Origin: a virus
Virus record (IMG/VR): IMGVR_UViG_3300030090_006763
Location: 22,552-66,371 of that record
Strand: one strand, 5' to 3'
DNA length: 43,820 nucleotides
Positions 1 through 9,290 of the stretch are shown here, piece by piece; position 1 is the stretch's first letter, and every line of letters begins with the position of its first letter. The position numbers and the translations under genes were made by a program. The notes below the pieces were generated by a model, which worked only from the letters and a program-made list of their open reading frames with translations, searched no databases and had not been told where the DNA came from.

Positions 1-2
1 TC

Positions 3-353
3 CCCGATTTACGGAAAGCGATCAATGAGCTTCAAAAGAACGTTATTGATTCAGAGTTGTGTATTGCTAACATTAATAGCGATAGCGAGCTTCTCGAAAC
101 AATCTACAAAAAAATAGTTTCAAAAAATTCTCTTGAAGCTAGAAGGTATCTAATTGAAAACGAGGATCGCTTTCAAGGTGATTATGATACATTGTTATCT
201 AATTACTTAAACTTTATATATACAGCAAATATAGTCGATCTTAAAAAGAAAGAGATGATCGCTATTATCGCTGATCATCTCTATAAAAGTGCGTTTGTTG
301 TAGATAAAGAAATTAACGCTTTTGCTTGTTTAGTAAATTTAGAAAGTGTTTAA
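3..353 (+). CDS. 44: Clamp-loader large subunit gp44, C-terminal part (5' partial)
   Basis: The frame is open from the left edge, so the gene begins outside the window; the visible part is about 116 residues. It starts with PDLRKAINELQ, which matches the PDFRKTIGEL segment of T4 gp44 after its AAA+ core. The rest is an all-helical region with the length and character of the gp44 collar domain (T4: about 115 residues after that point). gp44 with gp62 loads the gp45 clamp onto primer-template junctions using ATP. The Walker motifs are upstream and not visible. An internal TTG at 57 could be read as a start, but the open upstream frame and the homology argue against it. The gene converges on the minus-strand gene ending at 356. 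Confidence 0.72.
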   Translation, partial: PDLRKAINELQKNVIDSELCIANINSDSELLETIYKKIVSKNSLEARRYLIENEDRFQGDYDTLLSNYLNFIYTANIVDLKKKEMIAIIADHLYKSAFVVDKEINAFACLVNLESV

Positions 354-355
354 GC

Positions 356-955
356 TTATTTCAAATCAGCAAGATACTGATTTGTGTATGATGTTACTGC
401 CGGTGAGGGTGTAGCTGGGTCGGAAGGAATCTCTACGTTCTGTTTAGGGAGAGACATGTCCCTGGCACGGCCCTCGTCAGGTCCATCAGCTGCGTCTGTA
501 CCAAGCGGCGGAACGTCGCTTACTGGTGTGTCTGTAGTGTTAATTTCTTCTGGTTTAATATTAACATTGCTCTTTCGCCTCATGGCATCAGGTATAGGTA
601 ATAGGTTAGGATAATATTCAACAGATTGGCCTAGGCTTGCTGGTATTGAGCAGTAATGTGAATATCTCCCGCCGCCTGTATCTAGAGCGATGTCTAAGAC
701 AACATCAAGAGAGCTAGTATCTGGGTTAGCAGGGTATCGAGCAGGGCTAGTATCTTTTATACCAACAACTCTTACATGGAGCCCCGAATCAATCATTTGA
801 TCTATTAGTCCTTGCGTATTCGTTCCAAGAGACTTGAAGCTATCCGTTCCTTTAAAACCGTCATTAAACTTAAAAACATCACCAACGAGGAATCCCCCAC
901 GTTCGTATCTCCTCATATAAGATTCGTGCAACTTAACAAACTTTTTATCTGCCAT
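356..955 (-). CDS. Hypothetical protein, 199 aa, likely late-expressed
   Basis: I do not recognise this protein. I chose the ATG at 955 rather than the one at 979: a CATAAATA late-type motif lies 5 bases upstream of 955, the usual arrangement here, and would fall inside the longer reading. The N-terminal half (from MADKKFVKLHESYMRRYERG) looks folded, with VGDVFKF and VRVVGIKD beta-like stretches. The last 70 residues are low-complexity and rich in Pro, Asp, Thr and Ser. The DNA for that tail is more GC-rich than the surroundings (about 57% in 481-540). There is no signal peptide, membrane segment or Cys cluster. A virion or head-associated role is possible from the late motif only. Confidence 0.7.
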   Translation of the reverse strand: MADKKFVKLHESYMRRYERGGFLVGDVFKFNDGFKGTDSFKSLGTNTQGLIDQMIDSGLHVRVVGIKDTSPARYPANPDTSSLDVVLDIALDTGGGRYSHYCSIPASLGQSVEYYPNLLPIPDAMRRKSNVNIKPEEINTTDTPVSDVPPLGTDAADGPDEGRARDMSLPKQNVEIPSDPATPSPAVTSYTNQYLADLK

Positions 956-960
956 AATAT

Positions 961-968
961 TATTTATG
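961..968 (-). promoter_or_regulatory. Late-type promoter motif CATAAATA
   Basis: On the minus strand CATAAATA ends 5 bases before the ATG at 955. It matches the T4 late promoter core TATAAATA at 7 of 8 positions and supports the choice of that start. Confidence 0.6.
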
Positions 969-1002
969 CAGACTTGCAAATAATCACACGGTATTACCGA
1001 AC

Positions 1003-1269
1003 TTAATCTTTAAGAAATTCTGCTAAAGTATGAAACGCTGTAAAGACCTCTTCGTCATCTTCTATAACGAGTCCTAAGTCTTCTTCAATCTCAAAAGAAT
1101 GTGTTGTGTATACGGACTTTTCATGAACAAATCGTCCGTCTTTAATGTATACTCGACCTTCATTTGGACTAGGGAAATTCATTCTAGAATACACCTCTTC
1201 TTTAAGAGCTTTTACTAGTTCTCTAGGGTCTATTTCCACCTCAACAGCAGTTTTACCTTTAACACGCAT
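1003..1269 (-). CDS. Hypothetical protein, 88 aa
   Basis: Small acidic protein of unknown function. The N-terminus (VKGKTAVEVEIDPRELVKAL) resembles a strand-helix element; the middle holds a GRVYIKDGRFV hairpin and the C-terminus is acidic (IEDDEEV) followed by a helix. No cysteines or membrane segments. The gene is divergent from gp25, with 60 bases between the start codons. Its upstream region holds a 13-base sequence, GGAACTATAATAT, also found upstream of the minus-strand gene starting at 28672, which suggests shared early or middle transcription. Confidence 0.6.
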   Translation of the reverse strand: MRVKGKTAVEVEIDPRELVKALKEEVYSRMNFPSPNEGRVYIKDGRFVHEKSVYTTHSFEIEEDLGLVIEDDEEVFTAFHTLAEFLKD

Positions 1270-1278
1270 ACTTATATT

Positions 1279-1291
1279 ATATTATAGTTCC
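1279..1291 (-). promoter_or_regulatory. Candidate early/middle promoter, GGAACTATAATAT
   Basis: Read on the minus strand, this 13-mer contains TATAAT; a second overlapping TATAAT ends 6 bases before the ATG at 1269. The identical 13-mer lies at 28681-28693 before another minus-strand gene. I see no good -35 box. Confidence 0.45.
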
Positions 1292-1315
1292 TTAAATTCG
1301 ATTTACCACTCTGGT

Positions 1316-1323
1316 ATTAAATA
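1316..1323 (+). promoter_or_regulatory. Late-type promoter motif ATTAAATA
   Basis: The motif ends 6 bases before the gp25 start codon. It heads the whole virion block, and the next similar motif is not until 5822, so gp25, gp6 and the PKD protein may share one transcript. Confidence 0.55.
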
Positions 1324-1329
1324 TTATAA

Positions 1330-1818
1330 ATGGCTCTTATTAAGTTAACAGATACTGCGGTAGATAGTTTAGATGAATCGTCTTTAGAGCAAGGTTATTT
1401 GTATAAAGATTTATTTCTAGATCTAACGCCATCAGTTTATTATAATAGACAGCTAAATAAAGAAGTTATACTTAAAGACGTGCAAGGCTCTTATGATGAG
1501 CAAGCTATTAAGAATAGTATTACAAATATATTTTTAACTTCTCCAGGTCAAAAAATACTCAGTCCGGAATTTGGATTAGACTTAAGGCGTTATCTTTTTG
1601 AACAAGTAAATGATTTTAATGCTTTTCAAATTCAAGACGATATCAATAATAAATTACCAGAAATGGAGCCAAGAATACAATTAACAAATGTAGGGGTTAG
1701 ACCTATTCCAGATCAACATGAGTATTTTATTACCTTGCAAATAAATGTACCATCATTAAACATATATGGACTCTCACTTAAGTCATTACTAAATAATAAC
1801 GGATATTTTGTACTTTAA
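1330..1818 (+). CDS. 25: Baseplate wedge protein gp25
   Basis: 162 residues, against 132 in T4. Residues 72-91 carry the gp25/GPW family signature, PGQ.IL.PEFG.DLRRYLFE, with the expected Pro-Gly, Phe-Gly and Leu-Phe-Glu positions. gp25 is part of the inner baseplate core bundle and helps join wedges to the sheath initiation site. The N-terminal 50 residues are longer than in T4. Upstream is a late-type motif 6 bases from the ATG with no visible Shine-Dalgarno. The gene is followed after 2 bases by gp6; the pair are neighbours in function (wedge core) and probably co-transcribed. Confidence 0.9.
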   Translation: MALIKLTDTAVDSLDESSLEQGYLYKDLFLDLTPSVYYNRQLNKEVILKDVQGSYDEQAIKNSITNIFLTSPGQKILSPEFGLDLRRYLFEQVNDFNAFQIQDDINNKLPEMEPRIQLTNVGVRPIPDQHEYFITLQINVPSLNIYGLSLKSLLNNNGYFVL

Positions 1819-1820
1819 CC

Positions 1821-3656
1821 ATGCCAACAGAAGAAACAACTAACAAATTTTTAGAATTTAATTTACCGCAAGATGCCTATGTGGCGTTTGATGCAGTAAC
1901 TTTAAAAGAGTATATTGTAAATAGATTAAATGAAAATGAAAAGTTTACAGATCAAAATTTTGATGGAAGTAATCTTGCTGCTATAATTGATATTATAGCA
2001 TATTCGTATCATGTCTTGCTATTTTATTTAAACACTACTGCCTCTGAAGTAAATTTTGATCAAGCTACATTATATGAAAACATGAACAAAATTGTAAAGT
2101 TAATAGGATACAAACCTGTTGGAAGACAAACTTCTATTGTTCCTATTAATGCTGTTGGAACAGCTTCAATGGCTACCGGTAATTATACAATACGTAAATA
2201 TTCATATTTTTTAGTTAACGGTGTGCAATATACATTTAATAAAGATTACTCTTTTAATAAAAATACCAACGCAAGTGAAGTAGTTTCAACATTGAATGAT
2301 ACTGTAGTGTTATATCAAGGATCTATTAAAGAGTATCCAGATTATGTGGCACAAGGTGAACCCTTTGAGGTTCTACCTGTAGTAGTAAAAAATATAGTTG
2401 ATAATAAAACAGATAAATTTATTGCAGAAGACACTTTAAGTGTGTATGTAAAAGAAAAGGATAATGATACGTACTATGAGTATGATGTAGTAGAGAGTTT
2501 ATACTTATCAAATTCTACTGATAGAGTTTATGAAATAAGACTCAACGAGAACGGCTATTATGAAATTAAATTTGGTAACGGTGTATTTGGTAAAGATTTA
2601 ACTGAAGGAGATATAGTTTCTGTAAACTACTTACAATCAGATAATGTATCGGGTGTAATAAGCAAAAATGCAATTAATGCTAATAAATTGTTTATTTATG
2701 ATTCACCTAGGCAGCGAGCAATTTTTAACGATACCTATTCTAACAAAGATGAAACTACTTTCATAGATATAACTAATAGCTCGTTAATTAATTTTAACAA
2801 CCCCCAGGCTTCATCTGCTCTTTCAGATGCTGAAACTGTAGACCAAATAAGAGAAAATGCACCTAAGGTATTTTCTTCTCAGTTAAGACTAGTTACAGAA
2901 TCTGATTATGAAAGCTTCATAAATAAAAATTTAGCTAATGTGGTAAATAGTGTAGAGGTTGTATCTAATGAGTCATATTTGAATGGTTATATAAAGTATT
3001 TTTATGATATATGTGTAGATCCGAATAAAGTAAACCGTGTCATTATTAACCAGGTAAATTTTGCTGATTCTTGTGATTTTAATAATATTAATGTTTTTGC
3101 TGTACCTAAATTTACTACAACTGAAGATGAGTCTTACCCACCGTTTTTAAGTAACTCATTTAAAAATTTAATAGTAGAACAAACACAAGATCGTAAAATG
3201 CTATCTAATACAGTAGTACCAAGAGATCCTATTTATATGGCATTTGGCTTAGGCATGAGTAACTCATCAACTTTAAATCTAGATATTCTTAACAATACTC
3301 ATTTATATGTTGTACGCGAGACTAATAATAAAATTAACAAACAAACTATCCAATCACGTGTAGCTAATAAAATAAAATCATTTTTTGCTCCTGAAAATAA
3401 TAAACTAGGTCAAAATTTAGCTCTAAACGAATTATTAAGAGATATACTTACTCTTGAGGGAGTAAAAAATATATATACTAAAAATGAAAAAGATGGTAGC
3501 TCTCTCGAAACTATCTCATTTCTTTCTTTCAATCCGCTTTATGAACGAAGTGATATTAATTTAGTTAATCAAAATATTACCCTGCCATATTTTAAATTTC
3601 CATATTTGTATTCACCACTTACAGTAGCAAAGCGTATAAAAGTAATAGATGAGTAA
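1821..3656 (+). CDS. 6: Baseplate wedge protein gp6
   Basis: 611 residues, near T4 gp6 (660). The N-terminus has the family pattern: a GSNLAAIIDIIAYSYHV helix and EVNFDQATLYENM (residues about 50-90), followed by KLIGYKP and a beta-rich middle. The C-terminal part (about 500-600) has the helix and GVKNIYTKN strands typical of the gp6/gpJ-like baseplate fold. gp6 dimers form the continuous ring of the inner baseplate and rearrange when the tail contracts. The gene overlaps the next one by 8 bases, which indicates translational coupling. Very AT-rich codon use, like its neighbours. Confidence 0.88.
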   Translation: MPTEETTNKFLEFNLPQDAYVAFDAVTLKEYIVNRLNENEKFTDQNFDGSNLAAIIDIIAYSYHVLLFYLNTTASEVNFDQATLYENMNKIVKLIGYKPVGRQTSIVPINAVGTASMATGNYTIRKYSYFLVNGVQYTFNKDYSFNKNTNASEVVSTLNDTVVLYQGSIKEYPDYVAQGEPFEVLPVVVKNIVDNKTDKFIAEDTLSVYVKEKDNDTYYEYDVVESLYLSNSTDRVYEIRLNENGYYEIKFGNGVFGKDLTEGDIVSVNYLQSDNVSGVISKNAINANKLFIYDSPRQRAIFNDTYSNKDETTFIDITNSSLINFNNPQASSALSDAETVDQIRENAPKVFSSQLRLVTESDYESFINKNLANVVNSVEVVSNESYLNGYIKYFYDICVDPNKVNRVIINQVNFADSCDFNNINVFAVPKFTTTEDESYPPFLSNSFKNLIVEQTQDRKMLSNTVVPRDPIYMAFGLGMSNSSTLNLDILNNTHLYVVRETNNKINKQTIQSRVANKIKSFFAPENNKLGQNLALNELLRDILTLEGVKNIYTKNEKDGSSLETISFLSFNPLYERSDINLVNQNITLPYFKFPYLYSPLTVAKRIKVIDE

Positions 3657-5820
3657 TATAAGAACAGACTATGCTACATTTGATGTATTAGATTATAAGA
3701 ATGAGTCGGTACTATCTTCCTATAATCTTAACATTACCCCGCTTACGTTTAAAGCGCGTATCCCTAATACAGATCAAGAGGATACACCGTTAAATGACGC
3801 AAAAGCTACTTTTGATTTTGGTGATGGTACTTTTGGTCATAACTTAACTAGTACTCATGTATATGAGTACCCTGGTCAATACAATGTAAGGATGGTACTT
3901 AGAGATTGTAATAATAACGCCGTATTAGGAACCTATAATGCGGATGTTAATATACATGATTATATAACCAATACATTTACTGCTACCTGGCCTAATAGCG
4001 GACCTCTTCCATTGTCAGCTAATTTAAATTTATCTGCTGGAGAGTTCTCACAACCAATTACTATAAATTCTCAAACTCCTTTTTATCAAGATTTTCAAGA
4101 TATATTCTTTAGCCTTTCTGGTAACTGGAGTAACTTTTTTAATTTAGAGAAAAACAGATTCAATGATCTAAAAACGTATTGGTCATTTTATAATAAAAAT
4201 TATATAGATAGTTTATCAGGATATGAATATGTTCCTATAAAAAAGGTATCTCTCTCATCAACAAACATATATGCGCAGCTTTCAAACGGAGTTATTGTAA
4301 ATTGTTTAAGTTCGAGTTTATCGAGTGTGTTAGTAGGTAGCTCTGGCACTGATATAATTTATCTTAAAACACCAGATCAACTTACGCCAGTTACTGTATC
4401 ATTTTTTAAAGACAGAAATAATATTTTTTCTAATAGTTTAAAAGGCTATAGAAATAATAATTATACTAACAATTTTACTATTACATTATCCTCTTTAGTA
4501 GGAGGCACTTCTGGTCAAACTCTCAATGAAATTATTTTTTCCTCTAACGGAGTTACAGCTGAAAATGATGAAATAAGTTCTTTTGATGTAAGCCCTATAC
4601 AGTATAAAAACTTAAAAATACCTTTTGTTTTTGTACCTAAAAATACTAACAACTATACTATGAAAGCTCTATCAGCAGGTAGAGATACAGTAAAGTTTGC
4701 TCTGTTATCAAGTGATGGAAATGCTATAAACACTTCTTATTATTCTATATCTAGTTTAAATGATTCTTTATCTAATATAGATACAGATTTCTGGTATAGG
4801 GGGTTTTTGACATTTAACGATTCTTTATCTACACACCCAGCTGCTTTAATACTAAGCGCTCAGTGTTTGTATGAAAACATATACACTAACTTAACCGGTT
4901 CAAATACTGGTTCGATAACACTTACATGTTACCCTAAAAACTACTATGATTATTACAAACATAATGAGGATTTTGATTTTGAGCAAACAATTAAAGATTT
5001 AAGATTTCAAGAAATATTACTTGATAAGAATGTATTCTTTACTGATTTTATAGGTACTATTTTTGGCGATGTTAGCAGTAATCATGATGTTTTAGGAAAG
5101 AAAATATATGAAAAAATATTTAACTTTACGCAAAACACTGGAGATGTAGACTTATGTGGTATAAACGAGATGATAGCTTTATCTAAATTAGTTGATGAAG
5201 ATGGAATAATATTTGATAGATCTTTAGCCCAAGAGCCAGCTGCAGTAAAGAGAGTTTTAGACATTTTAAGTGTAAATTACAATAAATTAAGAGGTACTAA
5301 AAATAAATTTGATGAGAATTTTGATCCCCAGGGACATACTACTAAAAGAACATATGGAAAAAATTTAGGTCCTAAAATTGAAAACACGCTTTCATACGAA
5401 GTTACTGCCGGTAATGATTTAGTAGCATATGAAAGATTTAGTGATACCTATGTAAGGCTTAACACGTTTCAGCCTTTATGTGCATTGAGCGGTGTTACTG
5501 GTAATATTTCCGGTAACCTTAACACTTATATGTTAAGTTCATTTAGAACTGAAACGGTTGCCACAAGTGGGGCACAATATTGGGGATGGGATTTGGTATT
5601 ACCGAGTACTTTTGCGTTAAGCACAGTTACAGATAAATTCTATGACTTTTATTCTTTATCTGCTGTATATGATGATACAATATTGAATGGGTTAATTGAC
5701 TATAATACAGGCTTAACCACTATCCCGTTTTCAACTCCTTTAAGTAGTTTAGAAGGAGATGAAAATATTTTTGATATATTGATTCGAAACTCGTTATTTA
5801 GTAGTCTATCCTTGTTTTAA
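3649..5820 (+). CDS. PKD-domain virion protein, probably baseplate
   Basis: 723 residues. Residues about 45-95 form a PKD-type Ig-like domain: DFGDGT at 56-61 and HVYEYPGQYNV at 70-80 are the two hallmark strands. The middle is Ser/Asn/Thr-rich and beta-like. The C-terminal third (from about residue 480) is more conserved in appearance, with VKRVLDILSVNYNKLRG, KNLGPKIENTL and EVTAGNDLVAYERF. The gene overlaps gp6 and occupies the slot where T4 has gp7, so a wedge or peripheral baseplate role is likely by position. I see no convincing sequence similarity to T4 gp7. No signal peptide and no catalytic motif. Confidence 0.75.
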   Translation: MSNIRTDYATFDVLDYKNESVLSSYNLNITPLTFKARIPNTDQEDTPLNDAKATFDFGDGTFGHNLTSTHVYEYPGQYNVRMVLRDCNNNAVLGTYNADVNIHDYITNTFTATWPNSGPLPLSANLNLSAGEFSQPITINSQTPFYQDFQDIFFSLSGNWSNFFNLEKNRFNDLKTYWSFYNKNYIDSLSGYEYVPIKKVSLSSTNIYAQLSNGVIVNCLSSSLSSVLVGSSGTDIIYLKTPDQLTPVTVSFFKDRNNIFSNSLKGYRNNNYTNNFTITLSSLVGGTSGQTLNEIIFSSNGVTAENDEISSFDVSPIQYKNLKIPFVFVPKNTNNYTMKALSAGRDTVKFALLSSDGNAINTSYYSISSLNDSLSNIDTDFWYRGFLTFNDSLSTHPAALILSAQCLYENIYTNLTGSNTGSITLTCYPKNYYDYYKHNEDFDFEQTIKDLRFQEILLDKNVFFTDFIGTIFGDVSSNHDVLGKKIYEKIFNFTQNTGDVDLCGINEMIALSKLVDEDGIIFDRSLAQEPAAVKRVLDILSVNYNKLRGTKNKFDENFDPQGHTTKRTYGKNLGPKIENTLSYEVTAGNDLVAYERFSDTYVRLNTFQPLCALSGVTGNISGNLNTYMLSSFRTETVATSGAQYWGWDLVLPSTFALSTVTDKFYDFYSLSAVYDDTILNGLIDYNTGLTTIPFSTPLSSLEGDENIFDILIRNSLFSSLSLF

Positions 5821-5821
5821 G

Positions 5822-5829
5822 GATAAATA
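5822..5829 (+). promoter_or_regulatory. Late-type promoter motif GATAAATA
   Basis: Directly after the stop of the PKD gene and 6 bases before the next ATG. Confidence 0.5.
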
Positions 5830-5835
5830 TGTTTA

Positions 5836-8745
5836 ATGGATAACATTGTAACAGGGTTTCCAAATGTCCCGCTTTCTATAACTAATTCGGAGGTTAGTGA
5901 ACGTGATGCTTTAGATAAGTTTGCTCCTTATAGTTTTATTGATTTCATTAAATCAATAACTGAAGATTATGATCCGGATACCCTAGCTACTTTTTATAAC
6001 AAATATTTAAATAGATGGAATCAAAAATCTGTTAAAAAAGAAGCTACTAATAAAGATACTATTATTAATATATATAAAGATTTTTTAAAAGATCTTACAA
6101 TTAATTATTCTACTAACGCTGAGCAAAGATTTTTATCACAATTGGATTTTAAGGATGAATACGATCTTGAAATCGCAATGTCATTTTATAGTAAAAAAAT
6201 AAGAGATATTGTTTCATACTATAAAAAGAAAAGAGAACTACTACATTATTCTGTAACTAAAAATAAAGTCAAAGGTAGTAATTTAGGAATAGAGCAAGTT
6301 GCTAAAGATTTTATAATTGAATACTTAGAAAATAGAGATACTGCTGCTTTAGATTATAATGTTGATATTATCAAAGAAAATTTATCTGTTTCTTTAACAG
6401 AGTATTTTGATAATTTTAGTCAATATTTTAACAGTACACCAAATGCTGAAGAATATGGTAAATCTTTTATTGAATATGATCCTGAAGGAGCCCCTACCGC
6501 GAGTATATTTTTTAATAATGATAGTATTCTTATAACTGAAACATTTAGTGGAGTAAGTACAATTTTACAAGAGTTAAAAGAAGCAGATCAGCTGTTTGAG
6601 AATAAAAGAGATTTAACTAGAAAATTCATAGGAGCTGATTTCTATTATCTTTCTACTGACGATGAGGGTACCCCTGAAATAGGAGTTTTATTTGAAGCTG
6701 ATAAACCATATGCTAATTTTTTAAATCAAAGTTACCCTTCTACAGCATCAGTATTTTCTGATGATATTATAAGTGAAAGAGATCTGGGATTTTTCAGACC
6801 ACACAATTCAAGTATTGTAGTCATACAAGGCAAAAGAGTAGATTATTTTACTAAAAGTAACTACCCCCCTAATCAACTATACTTATTTCCTGATCCCAAT
6901 CTATACACTAACAATGAAGGAGTGTTAACGTTTATTGTTGACACATCAAGATCGGTAAACAATAGAAGTAAAGGTATAGCAATAAACCAGCCTAATACTG
7001 ATAAAGAAAGCACTTCATTTTTAGGATATAATTCTGAAATAGCAGAAGATAGAAATTTAAATACTGATTTGTCTTATCTATATAACGAAGGTTATATAGA
7101 TGATAGCAAAAAAGACTTACTTGGTAATATATTTGGTTTAGTAAAAGATAACAACTATTATAGGAGTAATATAGTATCTGAAGATCCTGATACTATCAAA
7201 AGTTTAGTATTTAACGGTTATCAGTACTATGATGATTTATACGGTGAAGGTTATAATTTTAATTATACAACAGTAGATACTGCTACATATACAGAAACTA
7301 AGCGATCAGGTCTGTCTTCATTTACTAATGATTTAACAACTTTACCGTCATCGGCTTATAACATATTTTTTAGATATTTCAACCCATATCAAAATCTTAA
7401 ACAACCAGCTAATTGGTTAGAAGTTGATTATGGGCGCCCTGAAACATTAACAATAGATGCTGATGTAAAAGAAGCAGCATATTTTATGTTTTCAGATACT
7501 GAAACTTTAGCTGATCCTACCAGCGCAACATCAGCTGGTGATTTGCTTATATCTGGACTGAGCGCTTACGGAGATAGTGAATTACAATTTTACTATTCTG
7601 ATTTGGTTGACGCGGGTGGAGCATTTTTAAATACTGCTAAAACTAGCACAATATTTAGAGGGTTATGCGATCCAACTAATATATGGACTACTACTTTATC
7701 AGGAGATTTTACTGTAAATGCTAGGCTGTCCGGAAATAACGGAGTTAGTAACTATGATGGTGGAAGATTTACTGATAACATAATTTTTAATTACACTGAA
7801 GCAGACGAGGGATTTGATTATAGAAATGATGTATTTAATGTAACTGAGTTTACCACTGTTGATACTGCTAAAGAAAGATTATTTGACAGAAGAAAGCATA
7901 CTGGTAAAATATATGTTAAAAATGTAAATCAACCTTCTGATAGACCAGCAGTAAAGGAGTTAACAGACGCTTTAACATATTTTCCAAGTAAGTATAACAC
8001 CACAGTTTGTCATCAACTATCAACTTCTATTACAGAATTTGATTTACTTTATTCTACTTTATTTTTAGAAACTAGTACTTTCTTGGTAACAGAAAAAACT
8101 AAATATGAAAATAATGTTTTTGTTTCGCCTATAACATTTACTAATTATCTTACTATGAACACGAGCTTTTTTGATAAGGTAAGTAACCGTTTAAAAGTTG
8201 GCTCAAATGTATTTTTCTGTAGACTGGTATACGAACAACTATCGTTAAAGGATGGTAGAATATACCCTAAGATATATAAGTACAGTTTTACTAAAGATAA
8301 AACTGAAGTTATTTACCCAACAACAGGTAATACTGCTGCTAATTCATCTTGTTATTTTGACTTATCAGACCCATCTCCTCTATCTGTATATGTTGAATCT
8401 GGAAAGCCATTTTTAACCTATAGTAGTGATAACGAACAGTTTAATTTAGGAGTGCTGTTGAAAGATTTGAATAAGGGTCCGTTATTTCTAAATTATCTAT
8501 TTGAATACAAAGATAACGTTAACTTTTTAGATACTACTTCTTTTACAAGTAGCAATAGCAGATTTACCTATACATTTGCTAATAATAATTTAACTACAGG
8601 AGCAGCAGATTTAACTAACCTTAACTTTATGCTATCCTCTTCTGTACCATCTGTTACTGCAACTCACCAAATACCAGAGTTTGCTCACACCCCTGTACTT
8701 TCTTCTTTAGCGTCTAAAGTATCTGCTACTGCACTAATACTATGA
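5836..8745 (+). CDS. Large virion protein, 969 aa, unknown (gp7-like position)
   Basis: I cannot name this protein. The first 220 residues are helical and charged (FIDFIKSITEDYDPDTL, SFYSKKIRDIVSYYKKKREL, VAKDFIIEYLENRDT) and resemble an attachment or coiled region. The remainder is beta-rich with many Tyr, Asn, Ser and Thr. The last 250 residues have repeated short strands (GRIYPKIYKYSF, PLSVYVESGKPFLTY) that might form a propeller or sandwich; this is an inference. Its size and place after gp6 and the PKD protein suggest a peripheral baseplate component comparable in role to T4 gp7. It overlaps the next gene by 4 bases (ATGA). Confidence 0.7.
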   Translation: MDNIVTGFPNVPLSITNSEVSERDALDKFAPYSFIDFIKSITEDYDPDTLATFYNKYLNRWNQKSVKKEATNKDTIINIYKDFLKDLTINYSTNAEQRFLSQLDFKDEYDLEIAMSFYSKKIRDIVSYYKKKRELLHYSVTKNKVKGSNLGIEQVAKDFIIEYLENRDTAALDYNVDIIKENLSVSLTEYFDNFSQYFNSTPNAEEYGKSFIEYDPEGAPTASIFFNNDSILITETFSGVSTILQELKEADQLFENKRDLTRKFIGADFYYLSTDDEGTPEIGVLFEADKPYANFLNQSYPSTASVFSDDIISERDLGFFRPHNSSIVVIQGKRVDYFTKSNYPPNQLYLFPDPNLYTNNEGVLTFIVDTSRSVNNRSKGIAINQPNTDKESTSFLGYNSEIAEDRNLNTDLSYLYNEGYIDDSKKDLLGNIFGLVKDNNYYRSNIVSEDPDTIKSLVFNGYQYYDDLYGEGYNFNYTTVDTATYTETKRSGLSSFTNDLTTLPSSAYNIFFRYFNPYQNLKQPANWLEVDYGRPETLTIDADVKEAAYFMFSDTETLADPTSATSAGDLLISGLSAYGDSELQFYYSDLVDAGGAFLNTAKTSTIFRGLCDPTNIWTTTLSGDFTVNARLSGNNGVSNYDGGRFTDNIIFNYTEADEGFDYRNDVFNVTEFTTVDTAKERLFDRRKHTGKIYVKNVNQPSDRPAVKELTDALTYFPSKYNTTVCHQLSTSITEFDLLYSTLFLETSTFLVTEKTKYENNVFVSPITFTNYLTMNTSFFDKVSNRLKVGSNVFFCRLVYEQLSLKDGRIYPKIYKYSFTKDKTEVIYPTTGNTAANSSCYFDLSDPSPLSVYVESGKPFLTYSSDNEQFNLGVLLKDLNKGPLFLNYLFEYKDNVNFLDTTSFTSSNSRFTYTFANNNLTTGAADLTNLNFMLSSSVPSVTATHQIPEFAHTPVLSSLASKVSATALIL

Positions 8746-9275
8746 ATACTTATACACTCAACATATCGACAAATGAACCTCTAGACAACGAGGTGGTTTT
8801 AGAAACCACTCACTTGTTTAGCGCTACAGAGGTATCTTTAGATATATCAAATGTATTTTCAGATATCTTTCCTAATTATATTAGTATTGATTGGGGTGAT
8901 AATTCTCCCATACTAGAGCCAGATCTTACAATATTTAGGGATTATAAAACACAATCTATTTTTCCGGAAATAGAAAAAGGAGCTGCTCCTGTATTTTTAA
9001 CAAACACCTATAAGCATATTTACTACCCTTCAAGTTATGCTTTAAAGAAACGAATGACTTTTAAAATTAACATTGGTTACGTTACAGGTGAAACCACTCA
9101 ACTCAGTGCACCTATAGTAGTAAACTCTGAGGGATATTATCAGAGTATTGAAGATGTTGAGATAGTTGGTCTAGATTTAATTAATGATGCTAATAATGTA
9201 ACACGTGTTTCGCTTTTAACTCAAAAAAACGAATATATAGTTCAATTAGATAACAAATCTTATAAAGAAAAGTGA
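8742..9275 (+). CDS. Small PKD-like virion protein
   Basis: 177 residues. ISIDWGDNSP (47-56) and NTYKHIYYP (88-96) are the paired motifs of a PKD-like Ig fold, as in the larger protein at 3649, though more diverged and with an insertion between them. The C-terminus is a short beta region (ITQKN-like strands, VQLDNKSYKEK). ATGA overlap with the preceding 969-residue protein suggests coupled translation and possibly a shared complex. No enzyme motif. Probably a structural decoration or assembly unit of the baseplate or fibres; confidence in the fold is moderate and in the role low. Confidence 0.65.
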   Translation: MNTYTLNISTNEPLDNEVVLETTHLFSATEVSLDISNVFSDIFPNYISIDWGDNSPILEPDLTIFRDYKTQSIFPEIEKGAAPVFLTNTYKHIYYPSSYALKKRMTFKINIGYVTGETTQLSAPIVVNSEGYYQSIEDVEIVGLDLINDANNVTRVSLLTQKNEYIVQLDNKSYKEK

Positions 9276-9276
9276 G

Positions 9277-9284
9277 TATAAATA
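9277..9284 (+). promoter_or_regulatory. Late-type promoter motif TATAAATA (exact T4 core)
   Basis: Exact T4 late core, ending 6 bases before the ATG at 9291. Confidence 0.6.
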
Positions 9285-9290
9285 TATAAA

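Noticed and set aside
362-384. 8-bp hairpin (CAAATCAG, 7-base loop, CTGATTTG) as a terminator
   Set aside because: No T tract follows on either strand and it lies in coding sequence. It might still act between convergent genes, but evidence is weak.
384-614. Plus-strand open frame opposite the 199-residue gene
   Set aside because: No late-type motif or sensible protein pattern; the minus-strand gene has both.
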